This document shows, piece after piece, positions 26,469 to 36,715 of a stretch of DNA of 64,000 nucleotides. This DNA comes from CAZEQK01 sp964514395 (GTDB lineage: Bacteria > Bacillota > Bacilli > Tepidibacillales > Tepidibacillaceae), in NCBI GenBank assembly GCA_964514395.1, contig CAZEQK010000006.1, forward strand, positions 1 through 64,000, read 5' to 3'. Numbering within the stretch: position 1 is the first letter of the stretch; each line of letters begins with the position of its first letter. The notes beneath the pieces are model-generated. The model did not search any database. It saw only the letters and a program-made list of their open reading frames with translations, and was not told the origin of the DNA. A program made the position numbers and the translations under genes.

Positions 26469-28433
26469 TTGAAAATGTCAACCGATGATAAACGCTTGGA
26501 TACATTATTAAATGAAACAAGAAGGTTTGAGCCTTCTGAAGAATTTAAGAAAAATGCCAATTTCAATGACCCTTCCATCTATGAAAAATCTACCGAAAAC
26601 CCTGAAGCTTATTGGGCTGAACAGGCAGAGAATCTTACTTGGTTCAAGCCTTTTGATAAAGTCTTAGAATGGAACCCACCTCACGCAAAATGGTTTTTAG
26701 GTGGAAAGCTTAATGCGACCTACAACTGTGTTGATCGTCATCGTCAAGGTCCTCGTAAAAATAAAGCCGCGTTAATTTGGGAGGGTGAGCCTGGAGATAG
26801 TAAGGTTTTTACCTACGACATGCTAGGTCGAGAAGTCGATAAAGCCGCTCATATGCTTAAAAAACTTGGAGTTCATAAAGGAGATAGAGTTGCTATCTAC
26901 CTACCAATGATTCCAGAGCTACCAATTTCTATTTTAGCTTTAGCAAAAATCGGTGCCATTCATACAGTAGTATTCGGTGGTTTTTCTGCTCAATCATTAC
27001 GAGAGAGAATCGAGGATGCTGATGCTAAATTAGTTATTACTGCAGATGCAGGGTGGCGTCGTGGAGGAATCATTCCACTAAAAGAGAGTACGGATGAGGC
27101 AATCAAAGGCACCAGTGTGGAGAAGGTATTAATCGTAGAGCGTGTTGGTGAACAAGCGGGAACGTCAATGAAGGAAGGACGGGATGTTTTTTGGCATCAC
27201 CTTATGTCAGAAATGCCAACTACTCCTTTCCCTGCTGAAGAAATGGATGCAGAGGATATTCTATTTCTATTATATACGTCAGGAACAACAGGAAAGCCAA
27301 AGGGTATTGTTCATACGACTGCTGGCTACTTAGTTGGGGCAAATAATTCGATGCGGGCAGTTTTTGATATTAAGGATGATGATGTCTTCTTCTGTACTGC
27401 TGATATCGGTTGGATAACAGGACATACCTACATTGTTTATGGTCCACTTTCCACTGGTGCAACCATTGTGATGTATGAAGGTGCACCCGATTTTCCTGAT
27501 CGTGATCGTTTTTGGGAAATTGTTGAGAAATATGGTGCCACTGTTTTCTATACCGCTCCTACCTCTATACGGACGTTTATGAGATGGGGTCCTGATTATG
27601 TTAAGAAGCATAATCTTGATAGCTTACGTTTATTAGGAACCGTTGGTGAGCCTATAAATCCAGAAGCATGGATGTGGTATCATGAACATGTTGGTCGTAG
27701 TAAAACACCTATTGTAGATACATGGTGGCAAACAGAGACTGGATGTGCCATGATTTCACCATTACCAGGTATAACTACCACGAAGCCAGGTTCAGCCACA
27801 CGACCTGTTCCTGGTATTATTGCCGATATAGTGGATGAAGATGGTCAGTCTGTTGGCAAAGGAAATGGTGGATACTTAGTAATTAAAAAGCCTTGGCCAT
27901 CCATGCTACGTACCATTTGGGGTGATGATGAGCGTTTCCGTAATACCTATTTTGGTAAATTTGACGGCATCTATTTACCAGGTGATGGTGCTCATACAGA
28001 TGAAGATAATTATTTTTGGATTTTGGGTCGAATTGACGATGTTATCAATGTATCTGGTCATCGATTAGGAACAGCAGAAGTAGAAAGTGCATTAGTTCAT
28101 CATCCTGCGGTAGCGGAAGCAGCAGCAATTGGTCGCAAACATGAAATAAAGGGGCAAGCTATTACTGCCTTTGTTACTGTAAAGGATGGAATAGAGACTA
28201 GTGCAGAATTAGCGAAGGAATTGCGCAAGCATGTTGCCGATGAAATAGGTGCAATGGCTCGACCAGAGGAGATCATCTTCACTGCAGCTTTGCCAAAAAC
28301 TCGTAGTGCAAAAATTATGCGAAGATTATTACGAGACATTGCAGAGGGTGCCGTGATTGGTGATACTACAACACTTGCAGACCCAGGTGTAATTGACCAA
28401 TTGAAGACGCTAGATAAATATTCAGACGAGTAA
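26469..28433 (+). CDS. acs: Acetyl-CoA synthetase
   Basis: 654 residues, the normal Acs length. Motifs: LYTSGTTGKPKGIVHT (P-loop-like AMP site) at about 270, TWWQTETG near 420, and PKTRSAKIMRRLLR near residue 615 with the acetylation-regulated catalytic Lys. Converts acetate, ATP and CoA to acetyl-CoA through acetyl-AMP. It follows satP by 71 nt and probably shares its transcript. AGAGGGGAG precedes TTG at 26469 at fair spacing; ATG at 26475 is the alternative start. A strong terminator follows. Confidence 0.93.
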   Translation: MKMSTDDKRLDTLLNETRRFEPSEEFKKNANFNDPSIYEKSTENPEAYWAEQAENLTWFKPFDKVLEWNPPHAKWFLGGKLNATYNCVDRHRQGPRKNKAALIWEGEPGDSKVFTYDMLGREVDKAAHMLKKLGVHKGDRVAIYLPMIPELPISILALAKIGAIHTVVFGGFSAQSLRERIEDADAKLVITADAGWRRGGIIPLKESTDEAIKGTSVEKVLIVERVGEQAGTSMKEGRDVFWHHLMSEMPTTPFPAEEMDAEDILFLLYTSGTTGKPKGIVHTTAGYLVGANNSMRAVFDIKDDDVFFCTADIGWITGHTYIVYGPLSTGATIVMYEGAPDFPDRDRFWEIVEKYGATVFYTAPTSIRTFMRWGPDYVKKHNLDSLRLLGTVGEPINPEAWMWYHEHVGRSKTPIVDTWWQTETGCAMISPLPGITTTKPGSATRPVPGIIADIVDEDGQSVGKGNGGYLVIKKPWPSMLRTIWGDDERFRNTYFGKFDGIYLPGDGAHTDEDNYFWILGRIDDVINVSGHRLGTAEVESALVHHPAVAEAAAIGRKHEIKGQAITAFVTVKDGIETSAELAKELRKHVADEIGAMARPEEIIFTAALPKTRSAKIMRRLLRDIAEGAVIGDTTTLADPGVIDQLKTLDKYSDE

Positions 28434-28473
28434 AGCTATATATTGAAGTTCCTGTAGACGTTGTCTACATCCT

Positions 28474-28505
28474 AAAGCCTTCCATGTCATTGGAAGGCTT
28501 TTTTA
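28474..28505 (+). terminator. Intrinsic terminator of acs
   Basis: AAGCCTTCCA / TGGAAGGCTT, a perfect 10-bp stem with a 6-nt loop, followed by seven T. Confidence 0.88.
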
Positions 28506-28526
28506 TATGATTTAATTTAGCGTATC

Positions 28527-28720
28527 ATTTTTTATTGGCCACTTTTAGAAATTCTAACCAGGCTTTGTAGCCCTTCTTTTCTGTTCCATCTCTTTTAGAA
28601 TTCTGGTCATCTATTTTATCCTTATTGGGTGTTTCGGTTTCCCACAGCCTGTGGTCACCATTAGCACTACTAAAACCATGAATACTATTTTTGATTTGCT
28701 TTTAGAATGGTATATCTATG
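28527..28720 (-). pseudogene. Lipoprotein gene remnant
   Basis: Read on the minus strand, this short stretch begins with a hydrophobic run ending in a lipobox, MVLVVLMVTTGCGKPKHP, then hits a stop. A shifted frame continues as a plausible coding end (KAWLEFLKVANKK, stop at about 28527). AAGGAG lies upstream but no ATG is correctly placed. It looks like a decayed, internally deleted lipoprotein gene and may have been part of the neighbouring propeller-protein gene family. Confidence 0.45.
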
Positions 28721-28764
28721 TCGCTCCTTCCAATCTAAGAAATAGACTGTCCTTGATTGTGAGT

Positions 28765-29400
28765 TATTTTTTGTAGGCTACATAGATATCTGCTTCGACT
28801 AGCTTCATATCCTTTGATAGGTAGTGGTGAACAAAATAGATATTCCCTTGATTATCCAGTGTTGGTTCACCAGCAAAATTCGATATGATTTCCTCTGGTG
28901 CTCCCCATTTTTCATTGCCACTAAAGTAAATCGTGCTTCCGTCAGCAGTGATGTGGAACTCTCCAATATCAAACTCCTTATTCAGCTGTTCTCCTGCATT
29001 TTTGACATCCTGTCATGTTCCATCGATTAATTTCGCAGTATAAATATCTATCTCACCAATATTACCTGGCCGAACTGATCCAAACCACATGGTGTTACCC
29101 TGTACAAACTCTGCTCCATCTAAAGCTACATCATCACTTAATAAAACTCTTTGGGACTCCGTCCACTTCCCATCGATCTTTTTTTGACCACCAAATTCCT
29201 GTCACCTGATCAATCAATTGCTTTTGAGGAGGGATATGAATCAGGTGTAAAGAAAAAATAAAAATTATTCCATCTGGTGTAATAAAAGGGAGTCCTCAGC
29301 TCCTGCTATATTGATTGGTCCCGACATAGCGACTGGTGTTTTCCATTCCTTTGAATGAAGGACAGGCAATCCCCCTCAATCTCACTCTCGTTTGTTTCCT
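28765..29400 (-). pseudogene. Decayed PD40/TolB-type beta-propeller gene
   Basis: Minus-strand reading shows propeller-blade sequence: RPGNIGEIDIYTAKLIDGT, a TGA stop where Trp is expected, then ITADGSTIYFSGNEKWGAP and GEPTLDNQGNIYFVHHYLS, ending IYVAYKK at 28765. Further upstream, TPVAMSGPINIAGAEDSLLL and similar pieces lie in other frames. The gene therefore has at least one nonsense change and two frameshifts and lacks its 5' part. Intact relatives are secreted or lipoprotein WD40-like proteins of unclear function. Decay is seen directly; family assignment is by repeat pattern. Confidence 0.72.
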
Positions 29401-29531
29401 TATATGAACCATTCATCATTAATATTAATTCATAGACTCCCTTAATTCAATGATAGTAACAACACAATGTTTAAAGAGAATTCAAAACAAAAACTCTTTT
29501 GCTAAAAAGAGTTTGAGATCTATTTTTTTTT

Positions 29532-32500
29532 CTAATACATACCATGTTGCCGCCAATAGGGATCATCATCGATCGTTATGGAAACATCTGATTGTTTTAT
29601 AACCCCGTTAGAATAGTTAACTGAAAATCTAAAAATAACCTGCTGACTTTTCCATTTCAACATGGCTTCATCCCATAGACTTCCTTCCCACCGGTTATTA
29701 CCTATATCATTTAGATAAGTAGCATATGGCATCCCTACGATTTCAGCTTTTACCTGTGTTGCCTTTACATTGCTATCTCCTTGAATATCTGTTGTTACTG
29801 CTCTAACAAGAAATTTCTCTCCTGGGAAAAATACATCATAGGTTCTTGGAGAATTCGTTGTTCCTGTCTTAGAAAGGTTATAATCCATTCTATGTTGATT
29901 CCAGAGGGTTGTATGATTCACTTGTCCTATGACGGTGAGTGAATATACATTAATAGATACTTGTTTTTGTGAATGAAGACCATATATATCTGTTACTTTT
30001 TTTGTTACGGAGTAGGTACCAGGTATGACATTAGTAAGATTATAATTTTTGGTTGAAGCAGTGGTTTGTACCCCATTTGAATCTTTAATTGTCCATAGGT
30101 GACTTGTAATGTTGTGATCAGGATCAGTAGATAAATCCGTTAAGGTAATAGTATCTCCTTCATAGATAGTAGTTGGACTATAACTAAAGTTTGCTACTGG
30201 TGGATGATTACTTACAACATTTACTTTGTCTTGCACGGTTTTTGTATTTCCGTTTATAGCTGTGGCTGTAACGTAAAAGTTATAATAATCTTTACTTGCA
30301 AAATTAGATGGAATGGTATAATCTCCTTCCCATATCGTTGTAATACCTTCCGTTTGTGTTTTTACTAAATTTAAACTCGCACCACTGTCAACTTGTGCTG
30401 TAACAGATTGCATATCTACGCCATAACTTACATTTGCTTTCACATGAACTTTACTTCCTGATAAAACAACCTTTGGATAAGTTGGTGTTAATTCTGCTGT
30501 TACGGATAAAAGAGCATTCTTTAAATTTCCTGTTGTTAATTTTTGTATGTTTTCTTCACTCCAAGCTCCTTCTTCATCCTTTACTTGAAGGTCTATGAGA
30601 TAAACACTATTTTGGGTTACTGTACTTGGTAATCCATTATTCCATGTCGTATCCCCTTGATATTTCCACTTCCAACGTTTTTCTACGATCCCTTTATTGA
30701 CTTGTGAAATGTGATCTAAGTCATAGCTCGTATCTTCTACTGCAATACCGTTTAGATAAGGTTTAACGGTAAATTGGGCAATAGGTCTACGATGAACATA
30801 TAGTGTAAGTGTTGAAAATGAATCCTGACTCCATAATTTATAGGTACTAAAGTTAGGATTACTCTTTGGATTATCCTGTACCTTATATTTCACAGTGTAT
30901 TCACCAACATAATTAAAGGTAGTATAAGGAGTACTGATCCATTTCCTGTTATTCGGGTCCGTTCCTAAACTATTTTCAAAATAGTTAGGATTCACATGGG
31001 TATATTGCCATTGTGTCTGATTGATTGGATCATTTTCTTTGTCAGTATAAATTGTCTTGTAGTCTACCTTATCTCTAAGTACAGCATAATTCTCAATCAT
31101 AGCTGATTTTCGTTTCACATGATTAACAAGATAATCAGCTAGATTTGCAAGAGCTGTATCAAGATTCATATTATCATAATAAGCTCCGTTATTATTGTTA
31201 CTAGTAATAAGGGATAGAATTTGAGATTGGTTACTTGCTGTACCAAGTCCGAAAAACTGAACACTATTAGTTGTTAAATCATTGACAATCGTATTTTTTG
31301 TCGTTGTATTATTTAACTCTGGTAAGGTTGTATCATTAATATTAGCAAAGTACTTATTGGGGCCAATCCCCCAGGATAGTTTCGGTAACCAATTATCTAA
31401 TGTGCCCAAATGTCCGTAGCTAATATTATGATAGTAATTGAAATCTATATTTTGAAATACCTGTTGGGGATTAACTCTTTGCATGTCTCCTCGTCCCCAT
31501 GCAATCAAGTGATTACTACTATCTAACGCTAAGGCTTGAGAGTAGTCTTCAAACGCTAGTTTCACTATATTACTAAATCCTGTAACTTTAGTAGGCGTAT
31601 AATAGGCACTATACCCTGCACCGATTTCTTGTGTGTTCCCTAAGACATAAACATCCCCTGCCTGATTTAGCATTAATGTCATTTGAATACCTGAAACGAT
31701 TTGTTTTGCATTATTTAAGCTAGAAGAGATGTAGGGTTGAGTAAAACATGGATCTCCGCTACTATTTGTTTTACCATAATAGGAAATATAATAACCGTCT
31801 AATCCTAATTTACCATTCTTATCATTTCCCCATGCATATAGTCTGCCATCAGTTAACAATGCAAAGGCACTATCAAACCCCATAAATACGTTTGAAACAT
31901 TATTTAGTATTTCTATAGGGGTGCTTCGATTAGTAAAGGTTCCGTCTCCCACTTGACCTGAAGTATTGTTCCCCCATGACCACAACATACCGTCATTTTT
32001 TAATGCTAGAAACGTACCACTACTAATCTCAAGTTGCTTTAAATTAGAAATACTCATTATTTTTATAGGGGTTTTCATGATATGTGTCTGAGAATCATAA
32101 GTTATTTCGTATATATCTCCTAGATTATTTACGGCATAAAAACCAGAATAACTTCGCTTAAATATTTTTACTATATTGTATAACCCTTGTACTTGACCAA
32201 CGGGTATATCTTCTGTATTACCTGTAAAAATTGGTGATTGAGAGTAATACACAAGACCCGTTTCCGTTAGTAGTATAGGGAGATCATGATACGAGCTGTT
32301 ATTACTTACTACAATTTGTTTAATATTTATATCGATTGAAAAATTTCTAAGGAGCCCTGTTGAACTAGCAGCATAGGCTCTCTTATCTTCCCCTATATAG
32401 TAATACAAGTGGTCATAATTATCACTGTTACTTTGAATCTCTGCTATTGGTACTAATCCATTTATTAAATTAGTAACATATTTGCCTGTGCTATTGTTAT

Positions 32501-34208
32501 AGTAGCCTCTTAATAGTTCTCCTTCTTTATTAATTAAATAATCATAGTGTTGATAGTTAGTTAATCCAGGAGGTGTTCTAGCAATATCTATCACGTTACT
32601 AAATATTTTCCGAGGGTAAGATAGATATTGATATCCATTTCCCCATTCATATAAGTCATTGTTTGTTGTTAAAGCGACGGTTGTTGCATTATATGCTGAA
32701 TTATTTTGATAAAAGATATAGGATTTAATGTCTAATACATTTGATATGTAAGGGTTTAATGTAGGGGTAGTGATCGGATTAGGGTTGCTATATCTATTTA
32801 CTCCTAATTGGTTATATGAGTTGTCTCCCCATACATATAAGTCCCCATTATCTGCTATCGCAAAAAAAGAATCGGGCAAGTAACCATCATCAGTTTGAAC
32901 TGAAAAAATTCGTTTGATGGTGATATTACTCAATCCACTTACTAAGGTCGCAGTAGGCTGGTTTCGTACAATCGATTCTTCAGTTATCGTCCACTTATAT
33001 ACCTTCCCATCCTTTGTAAGGATCAGTTCATTTGAGATTTGTTTAACATTACTCATATTAGGGTAGTTTGGAACATGCAACCATTGATGAAGATTGGAAT
33101 CATATTTTACAAAATAGGCATTAGGACCCCATGCAGATAGGGTGTCATTAGATGTAACCATATAGATAGCCCCTCCATCATTGCCACCTGGAGCCGCTGA
33201 AATGTCCTTTGCATTATGGGCAACAAGCGTAGGGGAAGCATAGGTTATGGTAGTCCAATGTGAGATAATGGTCCCCCAAAAATACACTTCTCCATTACTC
33301 GTTAACGCACCTACATAACCATATCCAGCTGTAATTTTCACTACATCATGTATCGCTATTTTTCTTGGTATATAATTATTAGTTGTCGTTCCATCCCCTA
33401 ATAGTGATTGATTTAATCCCCAAGTATATACATCGCCCTTTTCTGTTAATGCGATCACTGTATAGTCTAAGGACCCATAGGCAGAATGTTTTGGTACTAC
33501 TACTTGTCTAATTTTTTCCCGATCAAAAAACTGTTGAACCTGGATATTAGCATTAATATTATTAGCGACTAGTTTAGGTAAAACATCAGCATTAATTTTG
33601 CTCTTTACGGTGTTTATATCATACTGAGTATTGCCTACATTGATGTTTAAATCTAATGAGACATTGTTAACCATGAAATTAGCTAGATTTGTTAGGGCAT
33701 TGTTGATATTAGTATTATCATAGTAGACGCCATTTCCGCTGTTTTTACTAATTAAATCTTCAAATTGATTCTTATTGTTTATCGTACCTAAACCAACGAA
33801 GGTGATATTATTCATGATTAACTTATTCTGAATCGATGTATATTTATTTGAATCATTAAATTCTGTTACCATTGGATCCGTTAATACAGCATAATATTTT
33901 TCCGCTTTATCTCTCCAGGTGATATTTGTTAGAGATGTATCGATAGAATTTAGTATCTTTACTGTTAATTTAGCATCTATATCATTATTATCTAAAATAG
34001 GTTGTATAATCGTATTTACTTTATTGGTTATCGTTGTTGCGCTATAGCTTGATGGTTCAATATCTATCACTAGATCGATTAGCTTTTGTTTGTTTAACAT
34101 GAGGTCTACTGAAGGAGGCAAATTTCCTAAGTTTCCTTGTATGGCTATAACCATGTTAGGAAACATTAAGGTTAGTATAATAAGTAAGATAAGTATATTT
34201 TTTTTCAA
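29532..34208 (-). CDS. Giant secreted RCC1-repeat and PKD-domain protein
   Basis: About 1558 residues, exported. A signal peptide (KKNILILLIILTLMFPN) is followed by a vWA-like segment (ITFVGLGTINNKNQ, NGVYYDNTNINNALTNLA). Next come RCC1-type propeller repeats from about residue 245 to 925, with motifs such as GDVYTWGLNQSLLGDGTTTNN and LWSWGNNTSGQVGDGTFTNRS. A second copy of the vWA-like segment (QFFGLGTASNQSQ, GAYYDNMNLDTALANLA) and PKD-like domains (PVANFSYSPTTIYEGDT near 1345) complete it. No sortase or membrane anchor at the C-terminus. The start is TTG at 34208: AAAGGAGG is 7 nt upstream and lies inside the longer reading. Function unknown; adhesion or surface scaffolding is a guess. Confidence 0.75.
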   Translation of the reverse strand: MKKNILILLIILTLMFPNMVIAIQGNLGNLPPSVDLMLNKQKLIDLVIDIEPSSYSATTITNKVNTIIQPILDNNDIDAKLTVKILNSIDTSLTNITWRDKAEKYYAVLTDPMVTEFNDSNKYTSIQNKLIMNNITFVGLGTINNKNQFEDLISKNSGNGVYYDNTNINNALTNLANFMVNNVSLDLNINVGNTQYDINTVKSKINADVLPKLVANNINANIQVQQFFDREKIRQVVVPKHSAYGSLDYTVIALTEKGDVYTWGLNQSLLGDGTTTNNYIPRKIAIHDVVKITAGYGYVGALTSNGEVYFWGTIISHWTTITYASPTLVAHNAKDISAAPGGNDGGAIYMVTSNDTLSAWGPNAYFVKYDSNLHQWLHVPNYPNMSNVKQISNELILTKDGKVYKWTITEESIVRNQPTATLVSGLSNITIKRIFSVQTDDGYLPDSFFAIADNGDLYVWGDNSYNQLGVNRYSNPNPITTPTLNPYISNVLDIKSYIFYQNNSAYNATTVALTTNNDLYEWGNGYQYLSYPRKIFSNVIDIARTPPGLTNYQHYDYLINKEGELLRGYYNNSTGKYVTNLINGLVPIAEIQSNSDNYDHLYYYIGEDKRAYAASSTGLLRNFSIDINIKQIVVSNNSSYHDLPILLTETGLVYYSQSPIFTGNTEDIPVGQVQGLYNIVKIFKRSYSGFYAVNNLGDIYEITYDSQTHIMKTPIKIMSISNLKQLEISSGTFLALKNDGMLWSWGNNTSGQVGDGTFTNRSTPIEILNNVSNVFMGFDSAFALLTDGRLYAWGNDKNGKLGLDGYYISYYGKTNSSGDPCFTQPYISSSLNNAKQIVSGIQMTLMLNQAGDVYVLGNTQEIGAGYSAYYTPTKVTGFSNIVKLAFEDYSQALALDSSNHLIAWGRGDMQRVNPQQVFQNIDFNYYHNISYGHLGTLDNWLPKLSWGIGPNKYFANINDTTLPELNNTTTKNTIVNDLTTNSVQFFGLGTASNQSQILSLITSNNNNGAYYDNMNLDTALANLADYLVNHVKRKSAMIENYAVLRDKVDYKTIYTDKENDPINQTQWQYTHVNPNYFENSLGTDPNNRKWISTPYTTFNYVGEYTVKYKVQDNPKSNPNFSTYKLWSQDSFSTLTLYVHRRPIAQFTVKPYLNGIAVEDTSYDLDHISQVNKGIVEKRWKWKYQGDTTWNNGLPSTVTQNSVYLIDLQVKDEEGAWSEENIQKLTTGNLKNALLSVTAELTPTYPKVVLSGSKVHVKANVSYGVDMQSVTAQVDSGASLNLVKTQTEGITTIWEGDYTIPSNFASKDYYNFYVTATAINGNTKTVQDKVNVVSNHPPVANFSYSPTTIYEGDTITLTDLSTDPDHNITSHLWTIKDSNGVQTTASTKNYNLTNVIPGTYSVTKKVTDIYGLHSQKQVSINVYSLTVIGQVNHTTLWNQHRMDYNLSKTGTTNSPRTYDVFFPGEKFLVRAVTTDIQGDSNVKATQVKAEIVGMPYATYLNDIGNNRWEGSLWDEAMLKWKSQQVIFRFSVNYSNGVIKQSDVSITIDDDPYWRQHGMY

Positions 34209-34244
34209 ACTCAATCCTCCTTTCATTTATTACTTTTATATCTA

Positions 34245-36677
34245 TTAATTAGAAGTAGCCTTTTTATAATCAGTAGATGTTATAAACTGTGAGATAGTAG
34301 GTTGTCCAAAGCCTTCCGTAACCTCCACTCGGATATCGTAATTTCCTACTTCACTAACCTCAACATCATATTGATCTAGATAGGAGCCATTATATACTTC
34401 AGTAACTGGTTCATTATATATTCCATCATTATTGGCATCATAAATATAATAGATTCTAAGATTACTAATATAGTCTCCGTCTGGTGAATAGCAATTTAAT
34501 GTTAGGTGAAAGGTTCCATGATTATAATTGTTAGGATCACGATAAATCTGTGTTGGCATGGTGAATGCTGCTACTGGTGGATCATCTGCTACAATCCAAA
34601 TTGATTTAGTTGTAGTGTCTGTATAGCCTGCTGTATTTTTTACATATAGAGTTACTTTATATTCCCCTGCCTTTTTAAACAGAATATCAAAATTACTCAG
34701 TCCGTTTATGTTTGGGTTTGGTAGTTTAATATCACTTGTACTGATACCTGCCGTTACTGGCGTAATACTCCATGTTGCTTGTGTCCAATCTACAGGGTAA
34801 TGTGTAGGGCTGTCTGAATCTAAGCCACTAATGGTTACTTTTCTATTTACTTTTAGAGCTCCATCTGTTGTGATCTTTGCTTCAACGGTTGGTGCTGTGA
34901 TTGTAACTGTCTTATCAACACTATCACTTGTATTCCATGTATCGGTAACGGTCAACCTTACATACTCTGTTTTTCCTACTTCAGCTATTGGATACCAAAC
35001 GCTTCCTTGAGACCCTGTTATAGACCCATTAGAATGAGGCAGATACCAGGAATAATATAATGGATTTCCATCAGGATCACTACTATCGCTTCCATCTACA
35101 TAGAAGGTGTCTCCTGCCTTTACACTGCCATTGGCCCATAGCTTGGCTACAGGAGGATTATTACTTGGTGGTGGTGGCGATGGAGGCGGCGGGCTTGGCG
35201 ATGGTGGTGGCGGTGGTGTAACATTATATAACGTAGCTATCGTTTGTGTTGCACTATAGCTTGTACCATCCTTTAAATCTACATAAACCGTTGTCTTATA
35301 TTGATTTGTAGTATTAGTACTAGTTAAAGTACCTGCTTTTATCGTAAAGTTAAAGGTTTTTGTTTCACTTGTATTGCTAGAAGCAAGGTTAGTGTTTTGT
35401 AGCTCCTGTGTAGTTAAATCCTTCGCATAGAAATGATAACTAGCTATCTGACTAGGATCTACAATATTGGTCAATCCTCCTGTGATCGATACGGTAACAG
35501 GTGTGTCTACTGTGTTGTCTGTCACGATAGATGGATCAATATTACTGTTTATTGTTGCGATTGGTGTTGTAGCTTGCTTTACGACTAGTGTAATATCTTT
35601 ACTTGCTGTATTTTGAAAAACATCTGAAGCACTCAAAACAGATGTAAGCTTTACGGTACCTGTTAATGTGATAGTGTGTGTTCCTACGGTATAATCACTT
35701 CGTTTTAGAACAAAATCCTTATTTGTACTGACAGTAGTTACAGGTGTTACTCCTGATTTTTTAATATATGACGTTTTATGAGTAGAATCAAAGTTTGCTG
35801 TAAGTTCTTGTATTTGACTTGGTACTGCTGGTGATTGCAGCGATGCAGTTGCTGTTAATGTAGCAGGAATAGTAATCTGACTTTGATTTGCATTAATGGT
35901 ATAGGTGTTGCTCGGTGTAGTTATCGCACCATTCACACTCACTTGGCCAAAGGCTGGACCGTTAAAGGTCGCATAATAGGTTCTACCGTTTGAACCTTTG
36001 TTTGCTGTGTAGATCGTAAATTGATTTCGCCAGGATGGGGTACTTTCCACAAGCGTTTTAGCTAAATACCAGTAGTTACTCCCATCATTTATAAGCGGAT
36101 TACTAGTCGGTGTTTTATTGTTAATGTAATTCACATTAAAACCTGGTATGCCTTCTGCTCCATTCCCTGTAAGCTGAGCTATTCGCATAAAGGAAATTAC
36201 ATTAGGAGCTATATTATTCCATGAACTACTTGCTTTAAATACATTGATATAATCAAATTTATTTGGAGTGGTTGTGCCTTGCACATTAGGAAAATAGTTA
36301 TTGTCGTAGTACTGAGCGCTAGAAGTAAACCCTAAATATCTCCATTCATTTTTTCCTGTACAAGCGGATGTTTTTTGTTCATTTCCTATAACATTTATTG
36401 AATTTCCAAACACAATGTCTCCATCATAATTTTGATAGGTATTAAAGTTTGGGTAAAATTCATAATATCCTGTTTTTCCGTCTTTAACTCCAAAGGCATT
36501 AATTGATGTTTTGCCTGTGACATTTTTTACATATTCCTTAAATTTAGCATAGCTTTCAAATACCCCTGCATAGCTTGTTGGCTTACTACAGGTGGATGCT
36601 TTTCCTTTTTGTAAAGGAATAAAGGTAAATAATAGAATGAGAATAAATAGATAGATGAGTAGTTTCTTGTATGTCAT
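34245..36677 (-). CDS. Secreted protein with proline-rich linker and PKD domains
   Basis: 810 residues. Signal peptide at the N-terminus (LLIYLFILILLFTFIPLQKG, cleavage near KAS). The unique first part (to about residue 280) starts at CSKPTSYAGVF. Ig/cadherin-like beta domains follow, then a proline/serine linker (PPPPPSPSPPPP, near residue 486). Two PKD-type domains (PVAKLWANGSVKAGDTFYVDG, AFTMPTQIYRD) end the protein. There is no anchor motif. It follows the stalk-domain gene at 36716 on the same strand and has a truncated paralogue at 37969-38391. Probably cell-surface associated; ligand unknown. ATG is preceded by GGAGGAGG. Confidence 0.72.
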   Translation of the reverse strand: MTYKKLLIYLFILILLFTFIPLQKGKASTCSKPTSYAGVFESYAKFKEYVKNVTGKTSINAFGVKDGKTGYYEFYPNFNTYQNYDGDIVFGNSINVIGNEQKTSACTGKNEWRYLGFTSSAQYYDNNYFPNVQGTTTPNKFDYINVFKASSSWNNIAPNVISFMRIAQLTGNGAEGIPGFNVNYINNKTPTSNPLINDGSNYWYLAKTLVESTPSWRNQFTIYTANKGSNGRTYYATFNGPAFGQVSVNGAITTPSNTYTINANQSQITIPATLTATASLQSPAVPSQIQELTANFDSTHKTSYIKKSGVTPVTTVSTNKDFVLKRSDYTVGTHTITLTGTVKLTSVLSASDVFQNTASKDITLVVKQATTPIATINSNIDPSIVTDNTVDTPVTVSITGGLTNIVDPSQIASYHFYAKDLTTQELQNTNLASSNTSETKTFNFTIKAGTLTSTNTTNQYKTTVYVDLKDGTSYSATQTIATLYNVTPPPPPSPSPPPPSPPPPSNNPPVAKLWANGSVKAGDTFYVDGSDSSDPDGNPLYYSWYLPHSNGSITGSQGSVWYPIAEVGKTEYVRLTVTDTWNTSDSVDKTVTITAPTVEAKITTDGALKVNRKVTISGLDSDSPTHYPVDWTQATWSITPVTAGISTSDIKLPNPNINGLSNFDILFKKAGEYKVTLYVKNTAGYTDTTTKSIWIVADDPPVAAFTMPTQIYRDPNNYNHGTFHLTLNCYSPDGDYISNLRIYYIYDANNDGIYNEPVTEVYNGSYLDQYDVEVSEVGNYDIRVEVTEGFGQPTISQFITSTDYKKATSN

Positions 36678-36715
36678 ATAAACCTCCTCCCATTAGGTTG
36701 TGTCAACTACAGGTT

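Noticed and set aside
30000..36600. Repeat-like plus-strand frames and direct repeats in the surface-protein genes
   Set aside because: They follow from the RCC1 and PKD repeats and the Thr/Ser/Asn-rich codons of the minus-strand genes.
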